64,000 bases of DNA. Origin: Natrarchaeobaculum sulfurireducens. GTDB lineage: Archaea; Halobacteriota; Halobacteria; Halobacteriales; Natrialbaceae. The position numbers were made by a program, and so were the translations under genes. Below are positions 26,045 to 34,800 of this stretch, piece by piece. Location of the stretch: NCBI RefSeq assembly GCF_003430825.1, contig NZ_CP024047.1, positions 372,001 through 436,000 of the forward strand, given 5' to 3'. How positions within the stretch are numbered: position 1 is the stretch's first letter; each line of letters starts with the position of its first letter. The notes below the pieces were generated by a model that was not told the DNA's origin, did not search any database, and worked only from the letters and a program-made list of their open reading frames with translations.

Positions 26045-27031
26045 ATGAGCGGGATCGACACGATAGAACGGATCGGACGGGTCACGAGCAAGTACTTCGT
26101 CGTCTGGGTGCTGATCGCTTCCGGTCTCGCGCTCTATACGCCCGGAACGTTCGTCCCGATCGGCGACCACATCTCCCTGTTGCTCGGCCTCGTCATGCTC
26201 GGAATGGGGCTGACGCTGACGCCCGCGGACTTTCGTCGAATCCTCGAGCGGCCTCGAGACGTGTTGATCGGCTCGGCCGCCCAGTGGGTGTTGATGCCGT
26301 TGTTCGCGTACGGGCTGGTCGTCGTCCTCGGGCTGCCGTGGGAGATCGGCGTCGGACTGATCCTCGTCGGTGCCGCACCGGGTGGGACGGCCTCGAACGT
26401 GATGACGTACCTCGGCCGCGGCGACGTGGCACTGTCGGTGACGATTACGTCTGTGACGACGATCGCGGCACCGCTGGTGATGCCGGCGTGGGTGGTCTTG
26501 CTCGCCGGCGAGCAGATCACGGTCACGTTCGCCGAGATGGCCCAGGAGATCGTGCTCATCGTCTTGATTCCCGTCGTCGCTGGACTCGTACTCCGGTATC
26601 TCCTCGACGCCTACGCACCGACGGCGGCGAAGGTAGGGCTGTCGATCTTCCCTGCGATCAGCGTCGCCGCCATCGTCGCCATCGTCGCGGCCGTCGTCGG
26701 TCTCAACGTCGAAGAGATCCTCACCGCCAGCGCGATCGTCCTGTTTGCGGTCGTTCTGCACAACGGGCTGGGACTGGGTGCCGGCTACGGCGTCGGGCAC
26801 CTGACAGGGATGAGTGAGGACCGGTCGCGTGCCTGTGCGTTCGAGGTCGGGCTCCAGAACAGCGGCCTGGCGGTCGCCATCGCCGTCGCGTTCTTCGATC
26901 CGCTCGCCGCACTCGTCCCGGCGCTGTTCAGCGTCTGGCACAACGTCTCCGGGCCCGCACTCGCGACGTTCTTTACCCGAGCGGACGGCGAGCCCGTTTC
27001 GGACTACGAACCGGGGATCACCTCCGACTGA
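26045..27031 (+). CDS. Bile acid:sodium symporter family transporter
   Basis: A 328-residue polytopic membrane protein of the BASS family with about ten hydrophobic segments. Typical motifs are LGLVMLGMGLTLTPADF in the second helix region, LVGAAPGGTASNVMTYLG (Na+-binding crossover) and EVGLQNSGLAVAIAVAFF near the end. Prokaryotic members take up organic anions (for example keto acids) with sodium; the substrate cannot be inferred. The first ATG compatible with the family N-terminus is 26045. A TATAAT-like element near 25983 could serve as promoter. Confidence 0.92.
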   Translation: MSGIDTIERIGRVTSKYFVVWVLIASGLALYTPGTFVPIGDHISLLLGLVMLGMGLTLTPADFRRILERPRDVLIGSAAQWVLMPLFAYGLVVVLGLPWEIGVGLILVGAAPGGTASNVMTYLGRGDVALSVTITSVTTIAAPLVMPAWVVLLAGEQITVTFAEMAQEIVLIVLIPVVAGLVLRYLLDAYAPTAAKVGLSIFPAISVAAIVAIVAAVVGLNVEEILTASAIVLFAVVLHNGLGLGAGYGVGHLTGMSEDRSRACAFEVGLQNSGLAVAIAVAFFDPLAALVPALFSVWHNVSGPALATFFTRADGEPVSDYEPGITSD

Positions 27032-27137
27032 TCGCCAGCCAGTTTCGGCCGGTTTCCGTTCGTCTCTGGGTGATTGTCTATTGAACGTGAACTAGCTATG
27101 GATGGCCTTATATGATTTTAATCTACTCGCCCATATA

Positions 27138-27145
27138 CTTATACG
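27138..27145 (+). promoter_or_regulatory. TATA box for the Nudix gene at 27171
   Basis: ACTTATAC centred about 28 bp before the ATG at 27171 within an AT-rich 80-bp stretch; fits a leaderless mRNA. Confidence 0.5.
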
Positions 27146-27170
27146 TGTGTTTGGTGTGTTATAAGATAAC

Positions 27171-27623
27171 ATGAATGAGGTCACGCACGTCCAGAAGGCG
27201 TGTGCCTACGTCACTCGAGCGACCGGTGAACTGCTCGTCTTCGAGGGGCCGGGCCACGACGGTCTCCAGATCCCGAAAGGTACCCTCGAGCCGGGCGAGT
27301 CACCCCGCGAGGCGCTCCACCGGGAGGTACTCGAAGAGACGGGGCTCGGGACGTTAAACGGCGTCTCGCACCTGACGACCGACGTCTGGACGCGCCGTCG
27401 GTCGAAACGATACGTCCGCCACTTCTTCCACGCGACGGTACACGAGCCACGCGACCGGTGGACGCACGTCGTCACCGACGGCGGCGAGGAACACGGTTCC
27501 GAGTTCGAACTGTCCTGGGTCGCTCCGCCGACCGCGGCCGAGTTCGCACTCGACCTCGACGACTACCTCCACCTGCTGCCGACCGTCCCCTCGGCGGATG
27601 CGATCTCGAGTTTCTCCGACTGA
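27171..27623 (+). CDS. Nudix hydrolase
   Basis: A 150-residue Nudix protein with the box TLEPGESPREALHREVLEE at about residues 41-62, matching GX5EX7REUXEEXG. No extra domain. Small Nudix proteins hydrolyse nucleoside diphosphate derivatives; the substrate is not clear. It converges with the FAU-1 gene at 27653. Confidence 0.9.
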   Translation: MNEVTHVQKACAYVTRATGELLVFEGPGHDGLQIPKGTLEPGESPREALHREVLEETGLGTLNGVSHLTTDVWTRRRSKRYVRHFFHATVHEPRDRWTHVVTDGGEEHGSEFELSWVAPPTAAEFALDLDDYLHLLPTVPSADAISSFSD

Positions 27624-27652
27624 GCGAAAAGGGCGCGATCGGATTCAGGGCG

Positions 27653-29077
27653 TTACGTCGAGAGTGCCCGTTCGACCGCTTTGGCGACGCTTCGTGCCTT
27701 TTCGGCCAGCGCTTCCGTGAGCAGTCCGTCGTCGACGGCGGCCTCGAGTTCGTCCGCGTCGACGATGTCGACCGATCCGTCGGGTCGGCGGATCACGTCG
27801 ATGTAGAGATCGACGTAGCGGACGCAGTCGGGGAAGAGTTCGACGGGCGTGCAGACGTTGACGTAGGTCCCTTTCGACTCGCCGTTGGCGGTTTTGTACG
27901 TCGTCGGATACCACCACCGCCCCTCACGGAACCTGGTGACGGCCACGTCGCCGGCTTCTTTGGGTGTTCCGAGGGCGTCGTAGCTGCCGCCAGCGTGCAT
28001 CGAGCGCTCGAGCGTGATCGAGCCGTCGTGGTCCCACGCCGTGACCTCGCCGGTGCCGAGTGAGATGTATCGGCCGTCGGGCTTGCCGTGGCCGATCTCG
28101 AGGCGGTCGCCGTCTACGGGACCGAACTGCCGGGAGACGGCGGCGAACGGGAACTCGGCCTCGCCGGGGCTATCACAGACGGCTTCGGCGAAGTCGACTG
28201 CGGCGCTGGCCGACCGGTCGGCGGCTTTGATCCGATGGTGGCCGGCCATCGTCGTCTCGACTTCTCGCCGGGCGTCGTCCAGTGTGAGTCTTGACTCGCG
28301 GCCGAACCAGTACCAGTCGGTTCGTCGCTGGCCGAGGAGTTGTCCGGGGGTGTCAGGGTCGTCCGGCGCGTCGGCGAGGTCCTCCTCGAGGTGTTCGACC
28401 CGGCTGACGGCGCGCTCGAGGGCGGTCCGCATGGCCTCGAGATCGGCGTCAGCGGCGGCGTGCTGCCAGCGGACGCCCCAGCCGTCGGGGATCTCGACCG
28501 ACAGCAGGTCGGTCATCCCGACCAGTTCTTCCGCTGCGGGGCCCCCCATCGCGGCCGAGACGCCGGTTCGGTCCCGCGAGAGCGTACAGAGCCCGCCTTC
28601 GACCTCGAGCCCGGGCTCGACGAGCGGTCGGTCGTCGTCCCAGGGGGGTGTCGGCTCGGCGATCCGGACGCGATAGCGATCGCCCGAATCGACGTAGCCG
28701 TCGACGTCGTCGTAGCGCAGATAGCCCCGGCGGCCCTCGCCGAGGTCGACGACCGCCCCGCTGCCGCCGGCGGCCTCGAGCACTTCGGCGTCGTAGATGG
28801 CCCCGCGGGCGATCTCGCCGCGCCAGTGGAAGGTGTCGATCGCGAGCGTTGCGAGCTCGTCGACGACCGACTCGACGGCGTCGGGATCGCCGGAGACCTC
28901 GAGCCCCTGTCGGTCCCGGCTCGTCCAGACCGAGACGTCTGCTGGCGCGATCGTGAACGCGTCGTCGTCGAACCGGTCACGGATCGGTTCCGAGGCCTGG
29001 ACGACCTCGAGTCCAGCGTCGCTCAACAGCTGCGTCACCGCCGTCGCGTAGATGCCCCGAACGCGTACCCTCGTCAT
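27653..29077 (-). CDS. fau-1: Probable ribonuclease FAU-1 (RNase E/G-like, DUF402)
   Basis: A 474-residue protein matching archaeal FAU-1, an AU-rich RNA-binding protein with reported ribonuclease activity. The N-terminal half has an S1-like strand pattern (GAVVDLGEGRRGYLRYDDVDG). The C-terminal half is a DUF402-type beta barrel (YKTANGESKGTYVNVCTPVE, YVDLYIDVIRRPDGS) ending in a helix. A role in RNA turnover or rRNA processing is plausible. I chose the ATG at 29077 (MTRVRVRGIYAT), which fits the family. Confidence 0.88.
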   Translation of the reverse strand: MTRVRVRGIYATAVTQLLSDAGLEVVQASEPIRDRFDDDAFTIAPADVSVWTSRDRQGLEVSGDPDAVESVVDELATLAIDTFHWRGEIARGAIYDAEVLEAAGGSGAVVDLGEGRRGYLRYDDVDGYVDSGDRYRVRIAEPTPPWDDDRPLVEPGLEVEGGLCTLSRDRTGVSAAMGGPAAEELVGMTDLLSVEIPDGWGVRWQHAAADADLEAMRTALERAVSRVEHLEEDLADAPDDPDTPGQLLGQRRTDWYWFGRESRLTLDDARREVETTMAGHHRIKAADRSASAAVDFAEAVCDSPGEAEFPFAAVSRQFGPVDGDRLEIGHGKPDGRYISLGTGEVTAWDHDGSITLERSMHAGGSYDALGTPKEAGDVAVTRFREGRWWYPTTYKTANGESKGTYVNVCTPVELFPDCVRYVDLYIDVIRRPDGSVDIVDADELEAAVDDGLLTEALAEKARSVAKAVERALST

Positions 29078-29225
29078 GGCTGATCGCTTCGTCCGGCACC
29101 CCTTTGTGAATTCCGAGTCGTGACAGGTTGAGCACGTCTCAGTTCGACCGCGCAATCGGCCCTGGCGGCGCTCGAATCGGTGTCGGTGGCGAACGCTTAC
29201 TGGTCCGGGGACCTAACGTCCCGGC

Positions 29226-30230
29226 ATGCAGCGTAGGCGAGACCCGGTCGAACGAGCCGACGAGGAATCTCGAGACCTCTACGACGTCTCGACGTGGGAG
29301 CCGCGATCGCTGCTCGACCGGGTCGCCTACGCTATCTACGCCGGGATCAACTACGGATTTCACGGGATCGTCCTGTTGGTTGCACTGGCGATTACGCTGC
29401 TCTTGCTCGCCCAGCCGACGATCCTCTTGCTCGAGGAGCCGCTGCTCGGTGGATTTTTCGCGCTGTCGATCGTCCCTGCGGCGTTGCTCGCCGGGTTCAT
29501 CTGGTATACGGACGTTACGACCAGCGAACCGCTCGGGCTGCTCGTGGCGACGTTCGTCCTCGCGGTGCTCTTTGCGACGTTTGCAGCCGTCGTCAACGAG
29601 GTCACGGGACCGTATCTGCAGGTCATCCCGCTGGTCGGCTGGGCGCTGTTTTTCTACGTGATCGTCGGACCGGTCGAGGAGGCCGTCAAACTCCTGGCTG
29701 TCCGGGTGTTCGCCTACCGGAGCGACACGTTCGACTCGGTGCTCGACGGGGCGGTCTACGGTGCCGTCGCCGGGCTGGGATTCGCCGCGATCGAGAACAC
29801 GATCTACATCAGTGGGAGCGTCGCCCAGGCCGACGCTGGTTTCTTCACCGCGGCGACGGGGATCGCGACGGTTCGGGCACTCGTCGGTCCAGGCCACGTC
29901 ATTTACTCGGCTATCGCGGGATATTACCTCGGCCTCGCGAAGTTCAACCCGCAGTACGCTGGCCCGCTCGTCGTGAAGGGGCTGGTCGTCGCCGCGTTCG
30001 TCCACGCCACGTACAACACCACGGTCAGCATCGTCCCCGAACTGATCGCGACGATCTATCCGGTGTCGGCCGCGTTCGCGTTCGTCAGCTACGTGATCTT
30101 CTTCAACCTCCTCGTCGGCTACTACCTCTACCGGAAGATCTCCCGCTACCGTCGTACCTACCGCACCGTTAGAGACGACGCCGAGGACGTGACTCCGGAA
30201 CTGACCGAGTTCGATCCGCCACAGCGCTGA
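29226..30230 (+). CDS. PrsW-family intramembrane protease
   Basis: A 334-residue polytopic protein with about eight membrane segments. The PrsW signature is complete: VEEAVK with EE at residues 151-152 and Lys 155, GLGFAAIENTIY, and conserved His residues in later helices (GPGHVIYS, VHATYN). PrsW proteins are glutamic-type intramembrane proteases; bacterial PrsW cleaves an anti-sigma factor, which archaea lack, so the substrate is unknown. It lies 148 bp from the divergent FAU-1 start. Confidence 0.9.
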   Translation: MQRRRDPVERADEESRDLYDVSTWEPRSLLDRVAYAIYAGINYGFHGIVLLVALAITLLLLAQPTILLLEEPLLGGFFALSIVPAALLAGFIWYTDVTTSEPLGLLVATFVLAVLFATFAAVVNEVTGPYLQVIPLVGWALFFYVIVGPVEEAVKLLAVRVFAYRSDTFDSVLDGAVYGAVAGLGFAAIENTIYISGSVAQADAGFFTAATGIATVRALVGPGHVIYSAIAGYYLGLAKFNPQYAGPLVVKGLVVAAFVHATYNTTVSIVPELIATIYPVSAAFAFVSYVIFFNLLVGYYLYRKISRYRRTYRTVRDDAEDVTPELTEFDPPQR

Positions 30231-30322
30231 TCGGCTTCTACTCGCCCGTCAGACCGCGCTCGAGTCCTGTCGTGGCCCGCTCGAGGCCCAGTCACGGACG
30301 CCTCCTCGAGCACCGCCTCGAG

Positions 30323-31030
30323 TCAGTCGAATCGCGACTCGAGCAGCCGTTCGACGTACTTCGCGAGGACGTCGACCTCGAGGTGAACGGGGTCGCCGAC
30401 GTCTTTCTCGGAGAGCGTCGTGAGGTCGTACGTCGTGGGGATGATGGCGACGGTGACGGTTCCCGCCTCGTGAGCGACGTCCGCGACGGTGAGGCTGATC
30501 CCGTCGAGCGTGATCGAGCCCTTCTCGACGACGTAGCGGTCGTAGCCCTCGGGAAGGGTGAACTCGAAGAACCAGTCGTCGCCGACCGACTCGACGTCGC
30601 GAACCGTCGCCACCGCATCGACGTGGCCCTGGACCACGTGACCGTCGAACCGGCCATTGGCGGGCATCGCACGCTCTACGTTGACCGTCTCGCCAACTTC
30701 GAGGTCACCCAGATAGGTCCGCTCGACGGTCTCACTCGCGAGGAAGACCTCGAACCACGACTCCCGATATTCGTCACCGCTCGCCTCTTCGGAGGCATTA
30801 CGCGCCTCGCGTTCCTCTCGCGGCCCATCACCGCTTGGTTTTTCCGAGGCGCTTTGTGCCTCGCGCTCCGCGTACCGCTCGACCGTGAGACAGGCTCCAC
30901 TGACGCTGATGCTCTGGCCGTGCTCGAGTCCCGTGGCGACCTCGTCGGCCCCGATTCGGAGCCGGAGCCCCTCCTCGGTCTGCTCTCGAGCGACGATCTC
31001 GCCGGTCTCCTCGACGATTCCCGTGAACAT
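30323..31030 (-). CDS. ribE: Riboflavin synthase (alpha-type) with duplicated insert
   Basis: Converts two 6,7-dimethyl-8-ribityllumazine molecules into riboflavin. It starts MFTGIVEETG and shows the two lumazine-binding barrels with ISVSGACLTV in the first and SITLDGISLTV in the second. The usual length is about 200; this one is 235 because of a 36-residue low-complexity insert right after the first CLTV strand. The insert is two in-frame 54-bp tandem units. The barrels themselves look intact, so activity is likely kept. ATG at 31030. Confidence 0.93.
   Translation of the reverse strand: MFTGIVEETGEIVAREQTEEGLRLRIGADEVATGLEHGQSISVSGACLTVERYAEREAQSASEKPSGDGPREEREARNASEEASGDEYRESWFEVFLASETVERTYLGDLEVGETVNVERAMPANGRFDGHVVQGHVDAVATVRDVESVGDDWFFEFTLPEGYDRYVVEKGSITLDGISLTVADVAHEAGTVTVAIIPTTYDLTTLSEKDVGDPVHLEVDVLAKYVERLLESRFD
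30761..30868. repeat. 54-bp imperfect tandem duplication inside riboflavin synthase
   Basis: Units 30761-30814 and 30815-30868 have equal length and clear similarity, most strongly in ATCACCGCT-, TTCCGAGGC- and GCCTCGCG-like blocks. Each encodes 18 residues of charged Ser/Glu/Ala-rich sequence (containing ASEKPSGDG and ASEEASGDE). Confidence 0.8.
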
Positions 31031-31132
31031 ACTCGCAGATGGTCGACGGCGGGGGAAAGCCGTTCCGGGTCCGCGTGACTCCGACGACCTATCGAGCGAA
31101 CAGTACCCGTATAAAACGCGGCCTCGTGGTCG

Positions 31133-32218
31133 CTACTCGAGCAGCGCCGACGGCTCGAGCGCTCGTGACGGTGCGCTGAGCCACTCGACGCCGTCGTCGT
31201 CGACGGCGAGTACGTCGGCCAGTCGGATCCAGCCATCCCCGACGCGGGCGGCCGCCTCGAGTCGAACGACGCTCCCCGGACCGATCGTCTCGCTGCCCTC
31301 GAGTGGCGGCTCGTACTGCTCGAGGCCGACGCCCGTGACCCGTGTGTCGACATCGTCGGCTTCCGGGAAGCCGAACGCGCGGACCTCGGCCTCGAGGTCG
31401 GCCTCGACGGCCGTCACCGACTGCGAATCGGCGGTGAGCATCGCCTCGCTCGAGCGAAGCGCGTGAGTGACGGCGACGTGTCCCCGTCGATCCGTTCCGC
31501 CGTCGCTTTCGACGACGACGGTCCGGGTGAGCCCCCCATAGTAGCCGCCGGGTCCTCGCGGAGCGACCGAAAGCGTAAGTGGCGTGCCAGCCCGGAGTGT
31601 CCCATCATCGGTCCCCGGCTCGATCCGGGTCTTTCCCGCTGGAAACGCCGCCGCCGCGACGATCGCTTCGTCGATGGCGACCCGAGTCCGTTCGAGGGTC
31701 AGTTCCGTCCCGCCGACCTCGAGGTCCCCGTCGGGGTCGACGACGGTCGCCTCGGCGAGCAGTTCGACACCGGCACGGACGCCGGCACTCGCAGCCCGCT
31801 GTGCGGCCGCGATCCGGTCGCGTTCTGCTCGTGTTTTCGTCGCTCGAGCCCGTTCGAGGACGTCCGTCGAAGCGAGCGGGAAGCCAGCCTGCTCGAGAAA
31901 GAGTGCGGCGTCGTGGGGGAGTCGTGACGGCGTCAGAACGGTTCCTGTGAGCCCGCGGTCGGCGAGGGCATCCGCGACCGCCTCGCCGGGGTGGGCCGTC
32001 GACTCGCTCGAGTGGGACAGCCACGTCTCGCGGTCGGGATCGAACGCGACGGCGTGAACGGCTCGACCGACTGCGTCGTCACCGCCGTGTTCGACTGGGG
32101 GACAGTACCGGACGTCGGGGTCACGTCGAGTGCCGACGTGGACGAACGCCACGGCGTCGCGACTGGCGAGTTCGTCGGCGAGGGCGGCCTCGAGATGTGT
32201 GTGAACCTCCTCGGGCAC
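31133..32218 (-). CDS. M24-family (aminopeptidase P-like) protein with degenerate active site
   Basis: A 361-residue protein with creatinase-like N-terminal and 'pita-bread' C-terminal domains. In active M24 peptidases five residues (D, D, H, E, E) bind two metals. Aligning by eye, the strand ending LTRTVVV has V and G where the two Asp should be, the expected GHGIG/His region reads RVTGVGLEQYE, and the final IED motif reads RLAD. Only the first Glu (RLEAAA) remains. It is therefore probably not a metallopeptidase and may bind a ligand or partner. GTG start at 32218, 3 bp after the helicase stop, so the two are likely translated from one mRNA. Confidence 0.8.
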   Translation of the reverse strand: MPEEVHTHLEAALADELASRDAVAFVHVGTRRDPDVRYCPPVEHGGDDAVGRAVHAVAFDPDRETWLSHSSESTAHPGEAVADALADRGLTGTVLTPSRLPHDAALFLEQAGFPLASTDVLERARATKTRAERDRIAAAQRAASAGVRAGVELLAEATVVDPDGDLEVGGTELTLERTRVAIDEAIVAAAAFPAGKTRIEPGTDDGTLRAGTPLTLSVAPRGPGGYYGGLTRTVVVESDGGTDRRGHVAVTHALRSSEAMLTADSQSVTAVEADLEAEVRAFGFPEADDVDTRVTGVGLEQYEPPLEGSETIGPGSVVRLEAAARVGDGWIRLADVLAVDDDGVEWLSAPSRALEPSALLE

Positions 32219-32221
32219 GGC

Positions 32222-34084
32222 TCAGGGTGCTTCGGCTTCGACTTCTTCGGCCTCGATCGGCTGCTGGGCCGCTTCGACCAATTCCTCTAAGCTCGCGTCC
32301 GTTAGCTCGTTGTTGAGCAGGACGTCGATCGGCAGGGTCGGAGCGCCGTCGACTAAGTTCTCGAGGAGCGTCAGGCGCTCTCGGGCACGTGACATGCCGA
32401 CGTAGAAGACGCGCCGTTCGTTGTCGGTGAGGATGGGGACCGGCGAGGTGGACTTGGTAAACTCCTCACAGCCGGGGATGTCTTCGGGGTCGTCGACGGT
32501 CGCGACCATCTGCTCGACGACCTTCTCGGTGAGATCGGTGCCGACGATCACGTGGTCGGCTTCGCGACCCTTCGCGGAGTGGATCGTGCCGACGCGGACG
32601 CGATCGGTGTCCATCCCGCGGTACTCGCCGATCGCGAAGTACGACCGGATACTCTTTTTCTGGAAGTTGGTCACTTTCCGAACCATGTCTCCCGCCGAGG
32701 CGGGACCGGGCATGAATGGGGCGTGTTCTTCGATGACCTCGCCAGGGATCATGAGTTCCGCGAGATCGTCGATGCCGGCTTCTTCCTGGCGCTCGTCGAT
32801 GGCATCGAACAGTTCGTCGCGCTCGTTGGTGCCGAACGCCGACTCCTGGAGCATGTCGGCGAGTCGGCGGGCCTGTAGTCCGGTGACGTCTTCGCCCTCG
32901 TCGATCGCCTCGACGGCTCGGACGTAGTCGGTGAGTCGGTCGGTCCACATCCGCTGGTCGGTCAGCGAACTGAAGGGGACGCCTTCAGTGATGAACTCAT
33001 CGATGAACTGGAACATCTGGTACCGCGCCCGGAACAGCACCATGATCGTCCCATCGCCTTCGACGAGGGTCCGCCGGACCATCCGAACGACGTCGAGCAT
33101 CGAGGCGTTCCGACGAGCCTCGACGCTCCCGCCTTCCTTGCGCGGATTGAGGTCTTTGTCCTGGCGCTGATCGATGTGGCGAATCTCCTTGTTCACCGCG
33201 TTGAGCACGTTCGAGGGCAACCGGTAGGAGTTCGGGAGGATGACGTCCTCGTCGACGTCCTCCTCGAGTAAGAGCGCCGGGTCGGCGCCTTGCCAGGAGT
33301 AGACGACCTGGTCGTCGTCACCGGCGATCAGGACCTCTTCGACGTGGGGTTTCCACTCTTCGTAGACGTCGTACTGCAGGGTCGTAATGTCCTGGAACTC
33401 GTCGATCACGAGGTAGTCGACGTTCGGGACGAGCGAGCGTTGTCTGACCCGCTCTAACATGTCGGCGAAGCCGATCTTGCCCTGCTCGCCCTTGTAGGAT
33501 CGCCAGCCGCGGATCGCTTCCGGGACGTCGATCCGATCGTCGTCGGATGGCCAGGTCGGGGTGTACTTGTTTCCTTCCTGGGCGTTCGGGTCGATCTCCG
33601 GCGGCAGTCTGACCTCTTCGACGTCCCACTGGAAGGGAACGTCGTACCAGTCAGCGACGTCACGGCGCGTTCGCTGGAGCCACTGACTCGTGGCGATGAT
33701 CTTGTTCCCGATTGTCGTCGAGCGGGCCGTCCGTCGGCCAGCACCGGAGTATTCGTCTTCGAACTCGAGGCCGAAATCCTCACAGAACTCCTCTTTGTCC
33801 TTCTCGCCGATGACGTCGCTCCGAGAGAGATCGAGAAGATCGTACGCCTTGGCGTGCATCGTACAGACGTTGCCCTGGAGCGCCCGTGGGCTTTCGTCGA
33901 GCCGGTCGGCGAGTCGTTCGCGAACTTCCTGTGCGGCCGCGCGGGTGTAGGAAACGACGAGAATGTCCCGGAACGTGACGTCGTCACGATCGAGAATCTC
34001 TTCGACGTGGTCGAGCAAGGCAGTCGTCTTCCCACTGCCCGGACCACCGAACAACCGGGTCACCTTCGTCTCCGTGGTAGCCAT
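32222..34084 (-). CDS. UvrD/Rep-family (SF1A) DNA helicase
   Basis: A 620-residue superfamily 1 helicase: Walker A GGPGSGKT at residues 13-20, VVSYTRAAAQEVRERL (Ia), DYLVIDEFQD (Walker B), DDDQVVYSWQGA (III), NSYRLPSNV (IV), VGTIHSAKGREADHVIV (V) and FYVGMSRARERL (VI). Relatives unwind DNA 3' to 5' in repair and replication restart. No nuclease domain is visible. The acidic C-terminus is dispensable-looking. It is upstream of and coupled to the degenerate M24 gene. ATG at 34084. Confidence 0.93.
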   Translation of the reverse strand: MATTETKVTRLFGGPGSGKTTALLDHVEEILDRDDVTFRDILVVSYTRAAAQEVRERLADRLDESPRALQGNVCTMHAKAYDLLDLSRSDVIGEKDKEEFCEDFGLEFEDEYSGAGRRTARSTTIGNKIIATSQWLQRTRRDVADWYDVPFQWDVEEVRLPPEIDPNAQEGNKYTPTWPSDDDRIDVPEAIRGWRSYKGEQGKIGFADMLERVRQRSLVPNVDYLVIDEFQDITTLQYDVYEEWKPHVEEVLIAGDDDQVVYSWQGADPALLLEEDVDEDVILPNSYRLPSNVLNAVNKEIRHIDQRQDKDLNPRKEGGSVEARRNASMLDVVRMVRRTLVEGDGTIMVLFRARYQMFQFIDEFITEGVPFSSLTDQRMWTDRLTDYVRAVEAIDEGEDVTGLQARRLADMLQESAFGTNERDELFDAIDERQEEAGIDDLAELMIPGEVIEEHAPFMPGPASAGDMVRKVTNFQKKSIRSYFAIGEYRGMDTDRVRVGTIHSAKGREADHVIVGTDLTEKVVEQMVATVDDPEDIPGCEEFTKSTSPVPILTDNERRVFYVGMSRARERLTLLENLVDGAPTLPIDVLLNNELTDASLEELVEAAQQPIEAEEVEAEAP

Positions 34085-34199
34085 TGTAGCTGTTCAAGAG
34101 CGCTAGACCCATAAGTCACGTGGGTTTTCTTCGACAAACGGCCGGGAGACGCGCCGGCGTTGGAGATTCGTGGAAACGGATGTCCCAATCAGGACCGAA

Positions 34200-34226
34200 C
34201 ACTCGACGAGAACGTCCCGTCGAGTG
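34200..34226 (-). terminator. Hairpin after the DUF7563 gene (candidate terminator)
   Basis: An 8-bp perfect inverted repeat (CACTCGAC / GTCGAGTG) with an 11-nt loop, 12 bp after the DUF7563 stop on the minus strand. No clear T-tract follows, so terminator function is uncertain. Confidence 0.35.
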
Positions 34227-34237
34227 GGATGGAACTG

Positions 34238-34396
34238 TTATGAGTTTCGCGGGGAGCGGGCGGTTCGTACGTCGGCGCCGTCGCGGATTTTGTCTTCACA
34301 CTCTGGACAAACGCGTGGGTCGTCCACGCCACGTGGCGTGAATACCCTGGCGTATGCGTCTGTCACGAATGCGCCGCAGTTCTGACATTCCGGCAT
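34238..34396 (-). CDS. DUF7563 tiny zinc-finger protein
   Basis: A 52-residue protein read directly from the minus strand: ATG at 34394-34396, TAA at 34238-34240. It begins MPECQNCGAFV and continues with AYARVFTPRGVDD and VCPECEDKIRDGADVR, giving two CxxC pairs that should bind one zinc. This matches the haloarchaeal DUF7563 family from memory. Haloarchaeal mini zinc fingers affect traits such as growth or biofilm formation; this one has no known role. A TATA-like ATTATT lies about 38 bp upstream. Confidence 0.85.
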   Translation of the reverse strand: MPECQNCGAFVTDAYARVFTPRGVDDPRVCPECEDKIRDGADVRTARSPRNS

Positions 34397-34584
34397 CGGT
34401 ATACCCAATACGATACTGGTGCGTACTCTCTAATAATTGTGTCGCACCGGGCCGCAAAAATGACTGATTGTATCGTCGCCGTCGACCGGACTCACGTTAC
34501 CGACCGCGATCCGGTTCGCCCGTCACGGCCACGGCCTGCGTTCCGGACTCAGCGTCGGAACTCGAGCGAACCGACCTTGAGCGA

Positions 34585-34770
34585 CTATATGGTCGGTTCC
34601 CACCCACAGACAGTACAGCAGCTGGCGGACGTATCGTGGAGTCCGCCACACTCGGGACACTGCTTTTTGTTATACTCCTGTTCCCACCCGACTCGTTCTA
34701 CCGTGTGACCGCGATCCACGAGGAATTGATCGAACACGTCGTCACCGGCACCGTTGGGTGAGGATGCCAT
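34585..34770 (-). CDS. HVO_0416-family tiny zinc-finger protein
   Basis: A 61-residue protein starting MASSPNGAGDDVFDQFL and carrying KKQCPECGGLHDT and CCTVCGWEPTI, i.e. two CxxC knuckles. It matches the haloarchaeal HVO_0416 zinc-finger family from memory. The frame is open upstream with two other Met codons, but a TATA box 27 bp before 34770 supports this start. It is 188 bp upstream of the other mini zinc-finger gene on the same strand. Confidence 0.85.
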   Translation of the reverse strand: MASSPNGAGDDVFDQFLVDRGHTVERVGWEQEYNKKQCPECGGLHDTSASCCTVCGWEPTI

Positions 34771-34792
34771 AGGTGTGTGAATAGTCAGCATA

Positions 34793-34800
34793 CTACTAAA
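34793..34800 (-). promoter_or_regulatory. TATA box for the HVO_0416-family gene
   Basis: The minus strand reads TTTAGTAG centred 27 bp before the ATG at 34770; it supports that start over the upstream Met codons. Confidence 0.45.
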
